From Terriglobia bacterium (GTDB lineage: Bacteria > Acidobacteriota > Terriglobia > Bryobacterales > Bryobacteraceae): a DNA stretch of 64,000 bases. The notes under the pieces were generated by a model. The model was given only the letters and a program-made list of their open reading frames with translations. It searched no databases and had not been told where the DNA came from. Of the stretch, positions 1-8,089 are shown one piece after another. Location of the stretch: NCBI GenBank assembly GCA_025350105.1, contig JANXYJ010000137.1, forward strand, positions 1-64,000, read 5' to 3'. Numbering within the stretch: the first letter of the stretch is position 1; the number at the start of each line of letters is the position of its first letter. A program made the translations under genes and the position numbers.

Positions 1-154
1 TGGTAGTGGAGCCGCGCGAGGTCGAGTCCGTCCGCGGCCGGGCCGAGCAGCGCACACGGGTCGAACGATGGCGATGTTTACGGAGTTGGGGATGCCGAGG
101 GAGCGGGACGCGGTGAAGGCGGATTTGGAAGAGGGGGACGCGGCGGCGGGGTAG
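1..154 (+). CDS. possible 3' end of an unidentified coding region
   Basis: One reading frame is open from the left edge to a TAG at 152-154 and ends in residues reading MFTELGMPRERDAVKADL, then EEGDAAAG. That tail is acidic/basic and helix-like, in the style of the C-terminus of TPR-containing proteins, but it is too short to assign. Another frame is also open over most of the stretch, so coding is uncertain. The repeat island begins just after it. If real, the gene lies mostly outside the window. Confidence 0.2.
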   Translation, partial: GSGAARGRVRPRPGRAAHTGRTMAMFTELGMPRERDAVKADLEEGDAAAG

Positions 155-189
155 GGGGCGGTTTCTGGCCGGTGCGGCTGAGGTGGCGT

Positions 190-942
190 TAGGGCGCTCC
201 CTGACGGCGGCGTGTTGGGGTGCTGAATTTTGCTTGAAGGCGGGCCTGCTGGTTAGCGATGGTGGTGGTTATTACGGCTCCCTTACGGTCGCCGCTGGGT
301 GCTGGGTTTGTTTTTTGGGGTCTGCGGTCTGGCGAGTGGGGTGGTTGGTGGGTGGTCCGTCTCCGGTCTGGCGAGTGGAGCTACTTGGGGCTACTTGGGC
401 TTGCGCTGGTTAGGAATGCGGTGGTTATTACGGCTCCCTACCGGTCGCCGCTTTGTGCTGGGTTTTTTTTGGGTGGTTGCGGTCCGGCGGGTTGGGTGGT
501 GGTCCGTCTGCGGTCTGGCGACCGGAGCTACTTGGAGCTACTTGGGCTTGCGCTGGGTAGGAATGCGGTGGTTATTACGGCTCCCTTGCGGTCGCCGCTG
601 GGTGCTGGGTTTGTTTTTTGGGGTTGCGGTCGGGCGAGTGGGGTGCGATCAGTGCGCTCCCTTACGGTCGCGGCTTGGGGTTCTGAGTTGTTGGTTGAGT
701 TCCGTCTCCGTTCTGGCGACCCGAGCTACCGGTTCCGTCTCCGGTCTGGCGACCGGAGCTACCGGGGACTGGCGAGTGGAGCTACTGGGAGTGCTTGGGC
801 TTGCGCTGGTTAGGAATGCGGTGGTTTTTACGGCTCCCTACCGGTCGCCGCTTTGTGCTGGGTTTTTAGGGGTGCGGGGTGTGTGCTACTACGGCTCCCT
901 TGCGGTCGCCGCTTTGTGCTGAGTTGAGGTGGATGAGGCATC
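190..942. repeat. left half of a repeat island (direct-repeat blocks and hairpin units)
   Basis: No credible gene is seen between 155 and 942. The DNA consists of repeated blocks: a motif of the form GGCTCCCTTACGGTCGCCGCT followed by TGTGCTGGGTTT or GGTGCTGGGTTT recurs near 275, 435, 580, 655, 830 and 890. Units based on CTCCGGTCTGGCGACCGGAG recur near 360, 510, 705, 740 and 770. The block at about 222-320 reappears almost unchanged at about 1585-1685 and 1757-1860. Open frames here encode low-complexity repeats of RSLTVAA/RLRSGD type and are products of the repeats. Confidence 0.85.
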
Positions 943-1416
943 ATGAAACTCGAAAAATGGTTTGAGAATTGGGATCTGACGAATCTGAAAGTTCATGCGG
1001 GGTTTTTGGAGGCGGAGTGGAAGCCTCAGGAGAAGGATCGGGAGGCGGCTTGGGAGTTGTATGTGGAGATGCTAACAAGGATAGTCACGCAGCCGCTGCC
1101 GGAGGCCGATGGGGATGAGAAGACGGCTCTGGAGAGTGTGCATGCGTTGTTTGGGATTACGCGGGAGATTTTGCGGCGGCAGGGGCGGGAGTGCGTGCAG
1201 TTCACCAAAGTGGCGGTGATTGTGCTGAATCAGATTGTGCGGCCGTTTACGGCGAAGTGGCACCGGTTGTCGCTAGCAGGAGCGTTTCAAGACGCCGAAA
1301 AGCGGGCGGAGTTCCGGCGGGAATTGGCTCTGGTGCAGACGGATTTGCGGCGGTTTACGGGGATGCTGTCGCAGATTGCGAAGGTGGAGGATTTGACGGG
1401 GCTGGAGGATTTTTGA
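943..1416 (+). CDS. orphan hypothetical protein inside the repeat island
   Basis: A 157-residue soluble, charged, mostly helical protein with no signal peptide or membrane segment. I do not recognise the family. The most conserved-looking patch is near residues 110-120, reading LNQIVRPFTAKWHRLS; the Arg-Pro-Phe and Lys-Trp-His residues look like motif positions. Codon use and amino-acid composition are normal, unlike the repeat-derived frames around it, which supports a real gene. The ATG follows a purine-rich GGTGGATGAGG stretch. It has no neighbour within several hundred bases on either side and is bracketed by near-identical repeat blocks, followed by a hairpin at 1441. Function is unknown; the setting suggests accessory or transferred DNA, which is inference. 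Confidence 0.75.
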   Translation: MKLEKWFENWDLTNLKVHAGFLEAEWKPQEKDREAAWELYVEMLTRIVTQPLPEADGDEKTALESVHALFGITREILRRQGRECVQFTKVAVIVLNQIVRPFTAKWHRLSLAGAFQDAEKRAEFRRELALVQTDLRRFTGMLSQIAKVEDLTGLEDF

Positions 1417-1440
1417 TTCGTTGATGTTCCTGTGATGGTC

Positions 1441-1458
1441 CCCGCCCTTGCGGGCGGG
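1441..1458 (+). terminator. GC hairpin after the orphan gene
   Basis: CCCGCCC-TTGC-GGGCGGG is a perfect 7-bp stem with a 4-base loop, 24 bases after the TGA of the orphan gene. It is not followed by a clear T-run, so termination is plausible but not certain. It could equally be one of the island's hairpin repeats. Confidence 0.4.
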
Positions 1459-1559
1459 TTGGAATGCCGGGGTGCGGTCGGGCATTAGGCGCGTCATTAT
1501 TGAAGCGTTCGGAAGTGAGGTATGCGCGACTGAGGCTTTCGCAACCGAAGTATCCGCGT

Positions 1560-2110
1560 CGCTACCTTATGGTCGCGGTTTGGTGCTGAATTTTGGTTGA
1601 CGGCGGACCTGCTGGTTAGCGATGGTGGTGGTTATTACGGCTCCCTTGCGGTGGCGGCTGGGTGCTGGGTTTGTTTTTTGGGTTGCGGTCTGGCGAGTGG
1701 GGTGCGATCAGTGCGCTCCCTTACGGTGGCGGCTTGGGGTTCTGAGTTGTTGGTTGAGGACGCGCCTGCTGGTTAGCGATGGTGGTGGTTATTAGGGCTC
1801 CCTTGCGGTGGCGGCTGGGTGCTGGGTTTGTTTTTTTGGGTTGCGGTGTGGCGAGTGGGGTGCGATCAGTGCGCTCCCTTACGGTCGCGGCTCGGGGTTC
1901 TGAGTTGTTGGTTGAGTTCCGTCTCCGGTCTGGCGACCGGAGCTACCGGGGGACTGGTGACCGGAGCTACTTGGGGACTGGTGACCGGAGCCAGCGGTTC
2001 CGTCTCCGGTCTGGCGACCGGAGCTACCAGGGGACTGGCGACCGGAGCTACTTGGTCCGTCTCCGGTCTGGCGACCGGAGCTACAGGGGACTGGCGACCG
2101 GAACCAGCGG
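1560..2110. repeat. right half of the repeat island, with tandem hairpin array
   Basis: This stretch repeats the blocks seen at 190-900: the GCTGGTTAGCGATGGTGG block occurs at about 1608 and 1768, and the CGCTCCCTTACGGTSGCGGCT motif near 1715 and 1872. From 1919 to 2102 there is a tandem array in which CTCCGGTC-TGGC-GACCGGAG hairpins (1923-1942, 2004-2023, 2061-2080) alternate with shorter GGGACTGGYGACCGGAGC units. The intervals are irregular (about 23-57 bases). No protein gene is supported. 1459-1559 holds nothing I can identify. Confidence 0.85.
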
Positions 2111-2211
2111 GGGCGGGAGTGCGCATTCACCAACACAAATGGGTTGGTTTGGTAAAAAATGGTTTTCCGCGCTGCCGGCAAGCGGGCGCAATTCCCGCGA
2201 TAATAAGGTTC

Positions 2212-2622
2212 ATGCAAAATCTTTCAGTCCCATTAAGCTTGGACGAAGCCAACCGCATCATCGCCGGAGCCATTGCAAAAGCTGTGGAGCTGCAAGTGAA
2301 AATCGGCGTAGCTGTGTGTGACGCCGGTGGACGTTTGGTTGCCTTCCAGCGCATGGACGGAGCGTTCTATGCCACCGTTTACGGGTCCCAAGGCAAAGCG
2401 GCTGCATCCGCCGCGTTCGCCAAACCCAGCGGCGATTTACAGGAACGTGCCAGCACTCCGATCATCAGCGGCATCATTCGCAACGAAGGCAACCATATCA
2501 TTCCCAGCCAGGGAGCCGTGCCGATCTTTCGCAACGGCGTCCTGATTGGCGCCTGCGGCATCGGCGGCGCCGCCCCCCAACAGGACGAAGACTGCGCCCG
2601 CGCCGGCGTGGCTTTACTGTAA
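2212..2622 (+). CDS. GlcG/HbpS-family protein
   Basis: A 136-residue protein of the GlcG/HbpS (haem-degrading domain, PF03928) family. Seen: an N-terminal LDEANRIIAGAIAKA helix, the VAVCDAGGRLVAFQRMDG strand pair, and the glycine-rich GVLIGACGIGGA segment near residue 110 that is typical of the fold. Family members bind small ligands or haem and often accompany oxidoreductases; the precise role here is unknown. The frame stays open upstream through the repeats, so the start was placed at the ATG at 2212, where family similarity begins and TAAGG lies 4 bases upstream. truA starts 3 bases after its stop, so the two are probably cotranscribed. Confidence 0.85.
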   Translation: MQNLSVPLSLDEANRIIAGAIAKAVELQVKIGVAVCDAGGRLVAFQRMDGAFYATVYGSQGKAAASAAFAKPSGDLQERASTPIISGIIRNEGNHIIPSQGAVPIFRNGVLIGACGIGGAAPQQDEDCARAGVALL

Positions 2623-2625
2623 TCC

Positions 2626-3378
2626 ATGCGCAACTTCAAACTTACCCTGGAATACGACGGCTCAAAATTCTCCGGCTGGCAATCGCAAATCAACGCCCGC
2701 ACCGTGCAAGGCGAACTGCAAACGGTGGCCGACCAACTTTTCGGCATGGAAGTGGACCTGCAAGGCGCGGGCCGGACCGACGCCGGCGTCCATGCCATTG
2801 GTCAGGTGGCGAACATCAAGGTGCGCAGCATGAAGCGGGATTTGCCCACCGCGACGATCCTGCGCGAACTGAACGACAAACTCCCGTCCTCCATCGCCGT
2901 GCTGGATTGCGAGGAAGTCCCGCCCGCTTTTCACGCTCGCCACGACGCGAAGTCGCGGGCCTACTTTTATCAGATTTCGACCCGCAAAACTGCGCTTGCC
3001 AAGCGCTTCGTCTGGTGGATTAAAGAGCCCTTGGACATCGCCAAAATGCAGGAATGCGCCGCCATGATCGTGGGCCGCCACAACTTCGTTTGCTTCCGTG
3101 CGGCGGACCCAACACGGCCCGGCGAATCCACCACGGTGGTGGTCGATGCCGCTGAAGTTGGCACGGAAGACAACCTGATCATCTTCCGCGTCGAAGCCTC
3201 GCACTTCGTTTGGAAGATGGTGCGCCGCTTAACCGGCACGCTGGTAAAAGTAGGCCGGGGCGAAGTCAGCACGGAGCAATTCCGGCTGCTGCTGACCGGC
3301 AAGAAGGACCCCAAATGCGACATCGCCAGCTGGACCGCGCCCGCGTCGGGGTTATTTCTGGAGGCCGTCAAATACTAG
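2626..3378 (+). CDS. truA: tRNA pseudouridine(38-40) synthase
   Basis: TruA isomerises uridine to pseudouridine at positions 38-40 of the tRNA anticodon arm in the cytoplasm. The 250-residue length is normal. The signature GAGRTDAGVHAIGQVA at about residues 47-62 contains the catalytic Asp52. The N-terminal FKLTLEYDGSKFSGWQ strand and the later RVEASHFVWKMVRRLTGTL segment (tRNA-binding and active-site face) are both present. It follows the GlcG-like gene after 3 bases. A well-conserved housekeeping gene with little ambiguity. Confidence 0.97.
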   Translation: MRNFKLTLEYDGSKFSGWQSQINARTVQGELQTVADQLFGMEVDLQGAGRTDAGVHAIGQVANIKVRSMKRDLPTATILRELNDKLPSSIAVLDCEEVPPAFHARHDAKSRAYFYQISTRKTALAKRFVWWIKEPLDIAKMQECAAMIVGRHNFVCFRAADPTRPGESTTVVVDAAEVGTEDNLIIFRVEASHFVWKMVRRLTGTLVKVGRGEVSTEQFRLLLTGKKDPKCDIASWTAPASGLFLEAVKY

Positions 3379-3462
3379 CGGCACGGATGGTTGTGCTACC
3401 GTGAAGGCGAGATGCGGAGTGCTCAAAATTCAGCAAATAGATCGCAAAAGGAGATCGTTTCC

Positions 3463-3819
3463 ATGAAACAGATCGTTCGAAATTTGAGTGTAGTAAGTTT
3501 GCTTCTCGGCACCAGCCTGGTTGCTAGCGCTGCGCAAGTTGACGGTGTTCTGATGGACAAAATGTGTTCGGCCAGTGCCATGAAAGACGCGGGCTTCGCT
3601 GCCAAACACGATGTGAAGTGTGCGCTGGAAGCGGATTGCATGAAGAGCGGTTACGGTGTCTACACCGCCGACGGCAAATTTTTGACGTTCGACGCCGCCG
3701 GTAACACCAAAGCCGTAGCGGCATTAAAAGCCACCAAGAAAGTGGACAACCTGAAAGTCAGCGTAATGGGCGATGTCACCGGCAGCACCATCAAGGTGAG
3801 CAAAGTAACATTGCAATAG
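3463..3819 (+). CDS. small secreted protein
   Basis: A 118-residue protein with a clean signal peptide (KQIVRNLSVVSLLLG, cleavage likely after ASA at about residue 22). The start at 3463 is fixed by AAAAGGAGA 7 bases upstream; the longer open frame from 3391 lacks such a site. The mature part carries three Cys residues in DKMCS, DVKCALEADC contexts and ends in a beta-rich region. I recognise no named domain; similar short exported proteins are frequent in Acidobacteria, from memory. It is probably periplasmic with a disulfide. It lies alone between truA and a convergent ABC-F gene. Confidence 0.8.
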   Translation: MKQIVRNLSVVSLLLGTSLVASAAQVDGVLMDKMCSASAMKDAGFAAKHDVKCALEADCMKSGYGVYTADGKFLTFDAAGNTKAVAALKATKKVDNLKVSVMGDVTGSTIKVSKVTLQ

Positions 3820-3835
3820 CTTTGAGGCAGTAGCG

Positions 3836-5635
3836 TTAGGAAACCTTCGCTTCCAACTCCGCCCAGCGCGCATACAGCATATCCACCTGCGCCTGGGCGG
3901 TATCCATCTCCGCCTGCGCCTGGGCCAGTTTCCGGCCGTCTTTCAATACTTCGGGATCCATCATGGCCGTCCGCTTGAGGTCCAGCACTTCTTCGGCTGC
4001 GGCCACGCGATGCTCCATGGTCTGGTATTCGCGGTTGTCCTGATAGGACAGCTTTTTCTTGGACGAAACTGGCGCCGCTGAAACATTACCGGACGACGTT
4101 ACGGCCTTTGGTTTCGCTCGATTGCGCTCATTCTGCCAACTATCCCATTGCGAATAATCCGCAAAGCGCTGCACCGCGCCTTGGCCGTCCAAACCCAGTA
4201 CGACTGTCGATACCCGATCCAACAAATAGCGATCGTGCGTCACCAAAATCAACGCGCCGCGAAAATCCAGCAGGCTTTCTTCCAAAATTTCCAGCGTCGG
4301 AATGTCCAGATCGTTGGTAGGCTCGTCCAGCAGCAGAACGTCGGCGGGCTCTAGCATCAGGTTGGCAATCAGCACTCGTGCCCGCTCGCCACCCGACAGT
4401 TTGCCCACCGGTTGATTCAACTGTTCGCTTAAGAATAGAAACCGCGACGCCCACGACGCCACGTGAATCACCTGATCGCGATAAATCACCGAATCGCTAT
4501 GCGGAGCCAATGCCCGCCGCAGCGTTACGTTGGGATCCAGTTGCCGGATCTGATCGAAGTACACCATGCGCAGGCCGTCGGCGCGTTCGACGGTGCCTTT
4601 CATAGGCTCCATTTCACCGCGCAGCAAACGCAGCAGCGTGGTTTTGCCGCTGCCATTGGCGCCAACCAAACCTACACGCGTTCCAGCCGTGATGGTAAAG
4701 TCCAAATTTTCAAACAACGGCCGCCCCGGATATCCGCCGGTCACTTTTTCCAGATGAATCAAACGCTTGGTTTTGCGTTCAGTCGCCGCAAAATCAATGT
4801 CGGCGGTGGCCGTTCGCTGCCGCGACTTAATGTCGGCCAGTTCGCCGATCAGCTCATTGGCGTTGTCGATACGAGCCTTCGCTTTGGTCGCCCGCGCCTT
4901 CGGTCCGCGCCGCAACCATTCCATCTCGATCTTCACGCGATTTTCCAGCGCGTCCTGTTGCTTGGCCTGCGTGTGCAGATACTCGGCCTTCTTTTCCAGA
5001 AACGCACTGTAGTTGCCCGGCACGTGCAAAATGCCGTCAGCATAAACGCGATTCAATTCGGCCATGCTGGTGGGCACGTTTTCTAGAAAGTAACGATCAT
5101 GACTGATCACCACGCACGCGAAATCGGCGCCGCGCAAAGTTTTTTCCAGCCATTCGATCCCGGCCAAGTCCAGATGATTGGTCGGTTCATCGAGAAGCAG
5201 GATCTCGGGATGCTGAACCAGCGCCTCCACAATCGACAACCGCTTGCGCCAGCCGCCGGAAAGCTTCGCGGCCTCGGCGTAAATGTCATCGAAACCCGCG
5301 CGGCCCAGTACTTCCGCTTCCCGCGCTAAACGATCACCGTCTGCAACGCCGGCGCGATCAAACGCACGATGAATCACCTGCTGCACCGTCTGGCCCGGCG
5401 TGAATTGCGAATCCTGCGCGATGTAAACCATGCGCGTGCCCTTGCGAATCACCACTTCGCCGTCGTCGGGTTCCTTGCGCTGCGCCAAAACTTCCAGCAG
5501 CGTGGATTTGCCGGAGCCATTGGGCCCGATCACCCCCAGCCGGTCGCCCGATTGAATAGAAAGCGTGATGTTCTGAAACAGCGGCGATACGCCGTAGGCT
5601 TTCGAGATTTTGTTGGTATTAAGAAGAAGCGCCAC
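3836..5635 (-). CDS. uup: ABC-F family ATPase, Uup-like
   Basis: A 599-residue soluble protein with two ABC domains and no membrane segments, the ABC-F layout (translation factors acting on ribosomes). First domain: Walker A GPNGSGKST at 37-45, signature LSGGWRKR, Walker B LLLDEPTNHLD. Second domain: GANGSGKTT, LSGGERAR, LLLDEPTNDLD. The linker between the domains is charged and helical. After the second domain comes a C-terminal extension with coiled-coil character (EYQTMEHRVAAAEEVLDL), as in Uup, which binds branched DNA and ribosomes. The signature of domain one has W in place of E after LSGG. It converges with the small secreted gene. Confidence 0.9.
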   Translation of the reverse strand: MALLLNTNKISKAYGVSPLFQNITLSIQSGDRLGVIGPNGSGKSTLLEVLAQRKEPDDGEVVIRKGTRMVYIAQDSQFTPGQTVQQVIHRAFDRAGVADGDRLAREAEVLGRAGFDDIYAEAAKLSGGWRKRLSIVEALVQHPEILLLDEPTNHLDLAGIEWLEKTLRGADFACVVISHDRYFLENVPTSMAELNRVYADGILHVPGNYSAFLEKKAEYLHTQAKQQDALENRVKIEMEWLRRGPKARATKAKARIDNANELIGELADIKSRQRTATADIDFAATERKTKRLIHLEKVTGGYPGRPLFENLDFTITAGTRVGLVGANGSGKTTLLRLLRGEMEPMKGTVERADGLRMVYFDQIRQLDPNVTLRRALAPHSDSVIYRDQVIHVASWASRFLFLSEQLNQPVGKLSGGERARVLIANLMLEPADVLLLDEPTNDLDIPTLEILEESLLDFRGALILVTHDRYLLDRVSTVVLGLDGQGAVQRFADYSQWDSWQNERNRAKPKAVTSSGNVSAAPVSSKKKLSYQDNREYQTMEHRVAAAEEVLDLKRTAMMDPEVLKDGRKLAQAQAEMDTAQAQVDMLYARWAELEAKVS

Positions 5636-5698
5636 TGGGAAGTTAGAGAACGGTAAAAGGGGTTCTTCTCTATTCTACCAGCGCGCGAGTTACGCCCT

Positions 5699-6382
5699 CT
5701 ACTTCTCCGGCAACTTCTGCGGCAACAACGCCACCCGATCCGCCGGCAACTGCTGATCCACCGCATTCAGCAACAGCGCGGTCATCGCGTAGTCACCCAC
5801 GGTCATCGTCAACTCCACCATGCCCTGCTTGCCAAACAGCTCCACGACTTGGTTGAACTCGGCGAGGTCGATTTTATGTTTTCGCAGCAGATCGCGCCCG
5901 TACTGAATCAGCACGCGCTCTTTCTCCGGCAGACCCGCGATATCACGGTTGAACTTGATCGCATCGATCACACCCTGATCGACGCCGGCGCGCCGCGCCG
6001 CCACTTCGTGCCCGGTCCATTCATACTGTTGATCGAACTCGCGCGCGGCGATCAGCGTGCAAATCTCGAAGTATTGCGGACCCGCCACCGTCTTGCGCAA
6101 TAAAACATTCAGCCGATCATATGGTTCGGAGGACGCAAGCGCGTACAGCGAATTCGACGGCGGACCCAGCCGGGGCGTGTTTTGCGCCTTGCCATCCTTA
6201 TCCTTGCCGTTGTTCAACCCGTTCACCGAATCGAAAATGCGCTGGCCTTCCGCGTCCAGCTTGTCGCGCGTAATCAGAGGCAGCCGCGAAAGCGACTGCG
6301 GATCAACCCCCGCGGGCAATGCCTTCTGTGCGCTCACCACCGTCAGGACCGTAAACAACAAGAACACAAAACGTCGAAGCAT
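5699..6382 (-). CDS. exported carboxymuconolactone decarboxylase-like protein
   Basis: A 227-residue protein with a signal peptide (LRRFVFLLFTVLTVVSA) followed by a carboxymuconolactone decarboxylase/AhpD-like helical domain: FEICTLIAAREFDQQYEW, then TGHEVAARRAGV and a later LTMTVGDYAMTALLLNAV. The AhpD CxxC redox pair is absent, so peroxidase-reductant activity is unlikely. The start at 6382 is chosen because GGGAG lies about 9 bases upstream and the signal peptide follows; the frame extends upstream to 6742 across the divergent SDR gene, which is shadow. Substrate unknown. Family assignment is fairly sure. Confidence 0.82.
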   Translation of the reverse strand: MLRRFVFLLFTVLTVVSAQKALPAGVDPQSLSRLPLITRDKLDAEGQRIFDSVNGLNNGKDKDGKAQNTPRLGPPSNSLYALASSEPYDRLNVLLRKTVAGPQYFEICTLIAAREFDQQYEWTGHEVAARRAGVDQGVIDAIKFNRDIAGLPEKERVLIQYGRDLLRKHKIDLAEFNQVVELFGKQGMVELTMTVGDYAMTALLLNAVDQQLPADRVALLPQKLPEK

Positions 6383-6433
6383 CGTGAAATCTCCCGCCCA
6401 AGATTCTACCAAATCACCTACACTCGAAAATGA

Positions 6434-7204
6434 TTGGAAAATATTTTGATCTTGGGTTGCGGCTACACGGGCCAACGCGTGGCGCGATACTTCCTGGGGC
6501 AAGGCCACCGCGTCTTGGCCACCACCCGCGATTCCGCCAAGCTGGTGCACATAAACGGTCTTGAGATTGTCCGCCTCCCGACCGCGATCCCAAACAATAC
6601 ACGCGTGCTGCATTCCATCCCACCCGCCGGTTCCAGCGGCATTTTGCAGCAACTCGGCAACGCGCCCCAGCGCCTGGTTTATATCTCCTCCACTGCTGTC
6701 TACGGTGCGGCGACGGAGGTTAACGAACATACCCGACCCCATCCAGACACTGAAAAAGCCCGCGCCCGCCTGGCGGCCGAGCAGGACGTCTTACAACATT
6801 TCAGCTCCGCCCTGATTTTGCGTCCCGCCGCCATCTACGGCCCTGGCCGCGGCGTACAGGAGTCCATGAAAACCGGCGCTTATGCCATGGGAGATAACTT
6901 CGTCAGCCGCATTCATGTGGACGATCTGGCGGCCATCTGTGAAGCGGCGCTGCGGTCGGACCTCAGCGGCGCCTACCCGGTTGCCGACGACGAACCGTGC
7001 ACGACGCGCGAGATCGGTGAGTTCTGTTTGAAACTATTCCACAAAGAACCGTTTGAAACAAAAGATGCAGCACGCGTGGCAGCCCGGGTTACCAGCAACC
7101 GCCGCGTCGACGGCACCGCCATTCGCCGCCTGCTGAACGTCACACTCCAATATCCGTCTTACAGAGTAGGCGTTCCGGCGTGTCTTGTAAACAACCGCGT
7201 ATAG
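6434..7204 (+). CDS. NAD(P)-dependent epimerase/dehydratase-like (atypical extended SDR)
   Basis: A 256-residue Rossmann-fold protein. The N-terminal ILILGCGYTGQRVARYF matches the dinucleotide-binding loop of atypical extended SDRs (GxxGxxG variant). VYISSTAVYG gives the strand-4/5 Ser/Tyr region, and LRPAAIYGPGRG the substrate-side segment. The canonical YxxxK pair is not obvious, as in many atypical SDRs. The start appears to be TTG at 6434; an ATG at 6430 is in another frame. It is divergent from the carboxymuconolactone decarboxylase-like gene with only about 50 bases between. Substrate is unknown; nucleoside-diphosphate sugars are the usual class. Confidence 0.82.
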   Translation: MENILILGCGYTGQRVARYFLGQGHRVLATTRDSAKLVHINGLEIVRLPTAIPNNTRVLHSIPPAGSSGILQQLGNAPQRLVYISSTAVYGAATEVNEHTRPHPDTEKARARLAAEQDVLQHFSSALILRPAAIYGPGRGVQESMKTGAYAMGDNFVSRIHVDDLAAICEAALRSDLSGAYPVADDEPCTTREIGEFCLKLFHKEPFETKDAARVAARVTSNRRVDGTAIRRLLNVTLQYPSYRVGVPACLVNNRV

Positions 7205-7211
7205 TGGATAC

Positions 7212-7436
7212 ATGGACAAACGACTAGCCAAGCGCCACAAACGCCAAGTGGAGCGCGCCCGCGAAAAGAAACAAGTCTCCGAACCCGACGTGCGCACTCA
7301 CGAAGAAATCCAGGCCGCGCGCGAAACCAGCCACGCCGACGTCAGCCGCGCCAATCAACCCAAACTCGCCGCATCCGGACGCGGTTTCCGCAATCCCGCC
7401 ACCGGCACCGGCAGCGCCGCCAAAACCGACGGCTAG
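7212..7436 (+). CDS. small basic hydrophilic protein
   Basis: A 74-residue protein with a strongly basic N-terminus (DKRLAKRHKRQVERAREKK) and a disordered, Ala/Gly/Thr-rich C-terminus. No signal peptide, membrane segment or recognised domain. It starts 7 bases after the SDR stop, so it is likely cotranscribed. The composition suggests a nucleic-acid-associated or ribosome-associated protein, which is only inference. It overlaps no other good frame. Confidence 0.55.
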   Translation: MDKRLAKRHKRQVERAREKKQVSEPDVRTHEEIQAARETSHADVSRANQPKLAASGRGFRNPATGTGSAAKTDG

Positions 7437-7490
7437 TCTCTATCCAAAACAACCGCCCCGGGCGGACCGTCAAATAGGCTACTGTTAGCT

Positions 7491-7661
7491 GTGTTCACCC
7501 GCCGTTGTCCGTATTGCAAATCCGTGGAATTCCGCAGCGTTGGCGTTCGTAATGCCATCGAACAAGCCGTGCATTGGCTGATCCGCCCGTATCGCTGCGG
7601 GCTCTGTGGGCACCACTTCTTTTTACTGCGCGGACTGGTCCCCGTAGAAGGCGCAAGCTAA
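7491..7661 (+). CDS. zinc-ribbon microprotein
   Basis: A 56-residue frame starting at GTG 7491 and ending TAA 7659-7661. It contains CPYC at residues 6-9 and CGLC near residues 38-41, the two knuckles of a zinc ribbon, separated by a helix-forming stretch (RNAIEQAVHWLIRPYR). The end is hydrophobic and basic (HHFFLLRGL). The paired CxxC motifs with sensible spacing make chance unlikely. No clear Shine-Dalgarno site was seen before the GTG. Function unknown; zinc ribbons of this size bind nucleic acid or protein partners. It lies on the same strand as the SDR and basic-protein genes. Confidence 0.6.
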   Translation: MFTRRCPYCKSVEFRSVGVRNAIEQAVHWLIRPYRCGLCGHHFFLLRGLVPVEGAS

Positions 7662-7666
7662 CCGGC

Positions 7667-8050
7667 TCAGCCCACTTTCACAAATTCCACATGGCGATTG
7701 TTGGCTTTGCCCTCGGGGGTCGTATTGTTGTCGAATCGGATCACCAGTCTAACGCTGAATGGACCAGGTGGCGGGCTGGCCCAGCTATTGAATCGTAAAC
7801 TTTCGCAGGACCGCGCCGATGCGGTGAAGAATCGGGCATGGGGATTGACGCTGGCCGGCTGAGCGCGAAGGGATTCGGCGCTAGTAAACCGAATCGCGGG
7901 AGTCGTACATGTAGTTGTGGGCAACGCCATTGGGATAAACGAGCGATTGCACTTGGTTGGTGGTATCAAGGGTGTAGTCGGAGGTTCCTCCGTTGCGATT
8001 GTCGGTTACAGCCGAAAGGCGAGCGCCGCCATGATGAAATGGGAACGTGG
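7667..8050 (-). pseudogene. RHS/YD-repeat remnant
   Basis: On the minus strand the frame from about 8050 to the TAG at 7881 reads GGARLSAVTDNRNGGTSDY, then TLDTTNQVQSLVYPNGVAHN and YMYDSRDSV. YPNGV...YMYDSRD is the core of an RHS/YD repeat. The frame has no start and stops abruptly, so this is a fragment. In a second minus-strand frame, 7667-7880 continues as coding-like sequence ending FDNNTTPEGKANNRHVEFVKVG-type residues and a TGA; it may be the tail of the same or another secreted protein after a frameshift. This stretch of about 430 bases holds no intact gene. Confidence 0.6.
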
Positions 8051-8089
8051 GGGGGATTGAGCGATAAGGACGTGCCCGGCGGATTTTAT

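Noticed and set aside
183-922. Overlapping open frames of 76-207 residues in the repeat island
   Set aside because: Their translations are the repeat itself (RSLTVAA, RLRSGDRSY), present in several frames at once, with no motif and no ribosome-binding site.
1919-2102. Possible CRISPR array
   Set aside because: The repeated units are hairpins separated by irregular distances, and the intervening bases are themselves repeats rather than unique spacers; no cas gene is nearby.
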